Positions 63,347 through 64,000 of a stretch of DNA of 64,000 nucleotides are shown in pieces (the stretch's first letter is position 1; each line of letters begins with the position of its first letter). The position numbers and the translations under genes were made by a program. The stretch covers positions 1 through 64,000 of the forward strand of contig VCMS01000146.1 in assembly GCA_022539475.1 (NCBI GenBank). Direction: 5' to 3'. The DNA comes from Gracilaria domingensis. Lineage: Eukaryota > Rhodophyta > Florideophyceae > Gracilariales > Gracilariaceae. A model generated the notes under the pieces. That model had not been told where the DNA came from and ran no database searches. It worked only from the letters and a program-made list of their open reading frames with translations.

Positions 63347-63971
63347 TGTAGATATCAAGGCCAACGGTGTTGGGCAAAAAGAACAACAAACGAGCCGCGT
63401 AGCGCGGCGCTGACTCGCGAGATCGGGAAATATTCCCAGACAATGTGGGCCAAACCTGTAAAGCAGGGCAGAGTAATAAGAGCGGCATGACAAAAATAAT
63501 AACAGTAGAACAATAGAAAAGATGCCGTAATGACAGTCTAGGACTCCTCAGTGGTAGAAGTTGGATGAATAGCCCGGGGTTGCGGCGGTATGCCCGGTTA
63601 GGGACGAAGACCGTTCGCAAGCGGCAAGAAACTCAGAGCCAAAAGCCTCCCAGAAGTTTACTTCCAGTACAGTGGCGGCAAGTGCCGCCACCTATATAGG
63701 GCAGTTGAAAATATCAAGTAAAATATCTAACTATCCGGCGCTGGCGACCAACAGTCTGCACGTGTGAAACCGTGACAGGCTTGTCATGGCGCACCCGGCT
63801 TCGGGCCAACTCAGCCTACGTGTGCAGAAACATCACCATTCCTAGACATACCCCAAAATGTGGCCATTACCACAGTAGCCTCTCATAGCATGAGGTGTCG
63901 AAGCCAGTAACGGATCAACGAACTATGAAAAGCACCTCAGTGCATCCCTCTTCAGGGCTTACTGCTCTACA
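63347..63971 (-). mobile_element. Possible LTR (solo or edge of an element)
   Basis: About 625 bp bounded by TGTAGA and TCTACA, the same ends as the Ty3-like LTR at 17940. A CTATATAGG box and a GTGGCGGCA hairpin (63677-63696) lie inside, as in an LTR promoter. No internal similarity to the other LTR and no flanking duplication is evident, and the window ends 29 bases later. Tentative. Confidence 0.3.
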
Positions 63972-64000
63972 ATGTTGATCTCAGTTGAAAAAAGCGATCA

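Overview
The window is eukaryotic nuclear DNA. It holds a eukaryotic-type tRNA-Leu gene, genes with signal peptides, probable short spliceosomal introns, and Ty3-like, Copia-like, LINE and Plavaka/CACTA-like transposons. Host genes look intron-poor and tightly packed; for example, GTP cyclohydrolase I and its convergent neighbour overlap by 7 bp. My best guess is a red alga or another alga with a repeat-rich genome, but no marker here settles the taxonomy.

Positions 1 to about 11,340 hold what looks like one large DNA transposon with cargo. In order it carries a leftward ParB-like gene (running off the left edge), a large inverted repeat acting as a divergent promoter, a rightward gene fusing a beta-class amino-DNA-methyltransferase to a SET domain, a rightward gene for a basic coiled-coil protein, and a leftward transposase of Plavaka/CACTA type with an N-terminal zinc finger. 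Several genes only read through if introns of about 34 to 66 bases are removed. This epigenetic cargo is the strongest candidate for an undescribed system.

Positions 11,600 to 16,260 are repeat territory: two long palindromes, a 72-bp-type minisatellite, tandem 357-bp units, and two direct copies of a roughly 1.4-1.5 kb dispersed repeat. Positions 16,260 to 17,930 are a fragment of a Copia-like LTR element. Positions 17,940 to 30,004 are a full-span Ty3/chromovirus-type element on the minus strand. Its LTRs are about 98% alike and it carries an extra antisense reading frame; its coding frames are decayed.

Positions 32,700 to 59,500 hold the host genes. They include four secreted glycine-rich GGDGG proteins (two are a tandem pair with a collagen-like segment), a CAP/SCP-domain secreted protein (frame-disrupted), tRNA-Leu(AAG), GTP cyclohydrolase I, an SDR oxidoreductase with a degenerate tandem copy, a small six-cysteine secreted protein, a secreted protein of three cysteine-rich repeats, and a flavin amine oxidase-like gene (frame-disrupted). 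Scattered among them are two LINE 3' tails and a WD40 relic. From 59,500 to the right edge I see no convincing gene, only a possible LTR at the end. The host genes suggest a secreted or cell-surface theme, but nothing shows that they act as one pathway.
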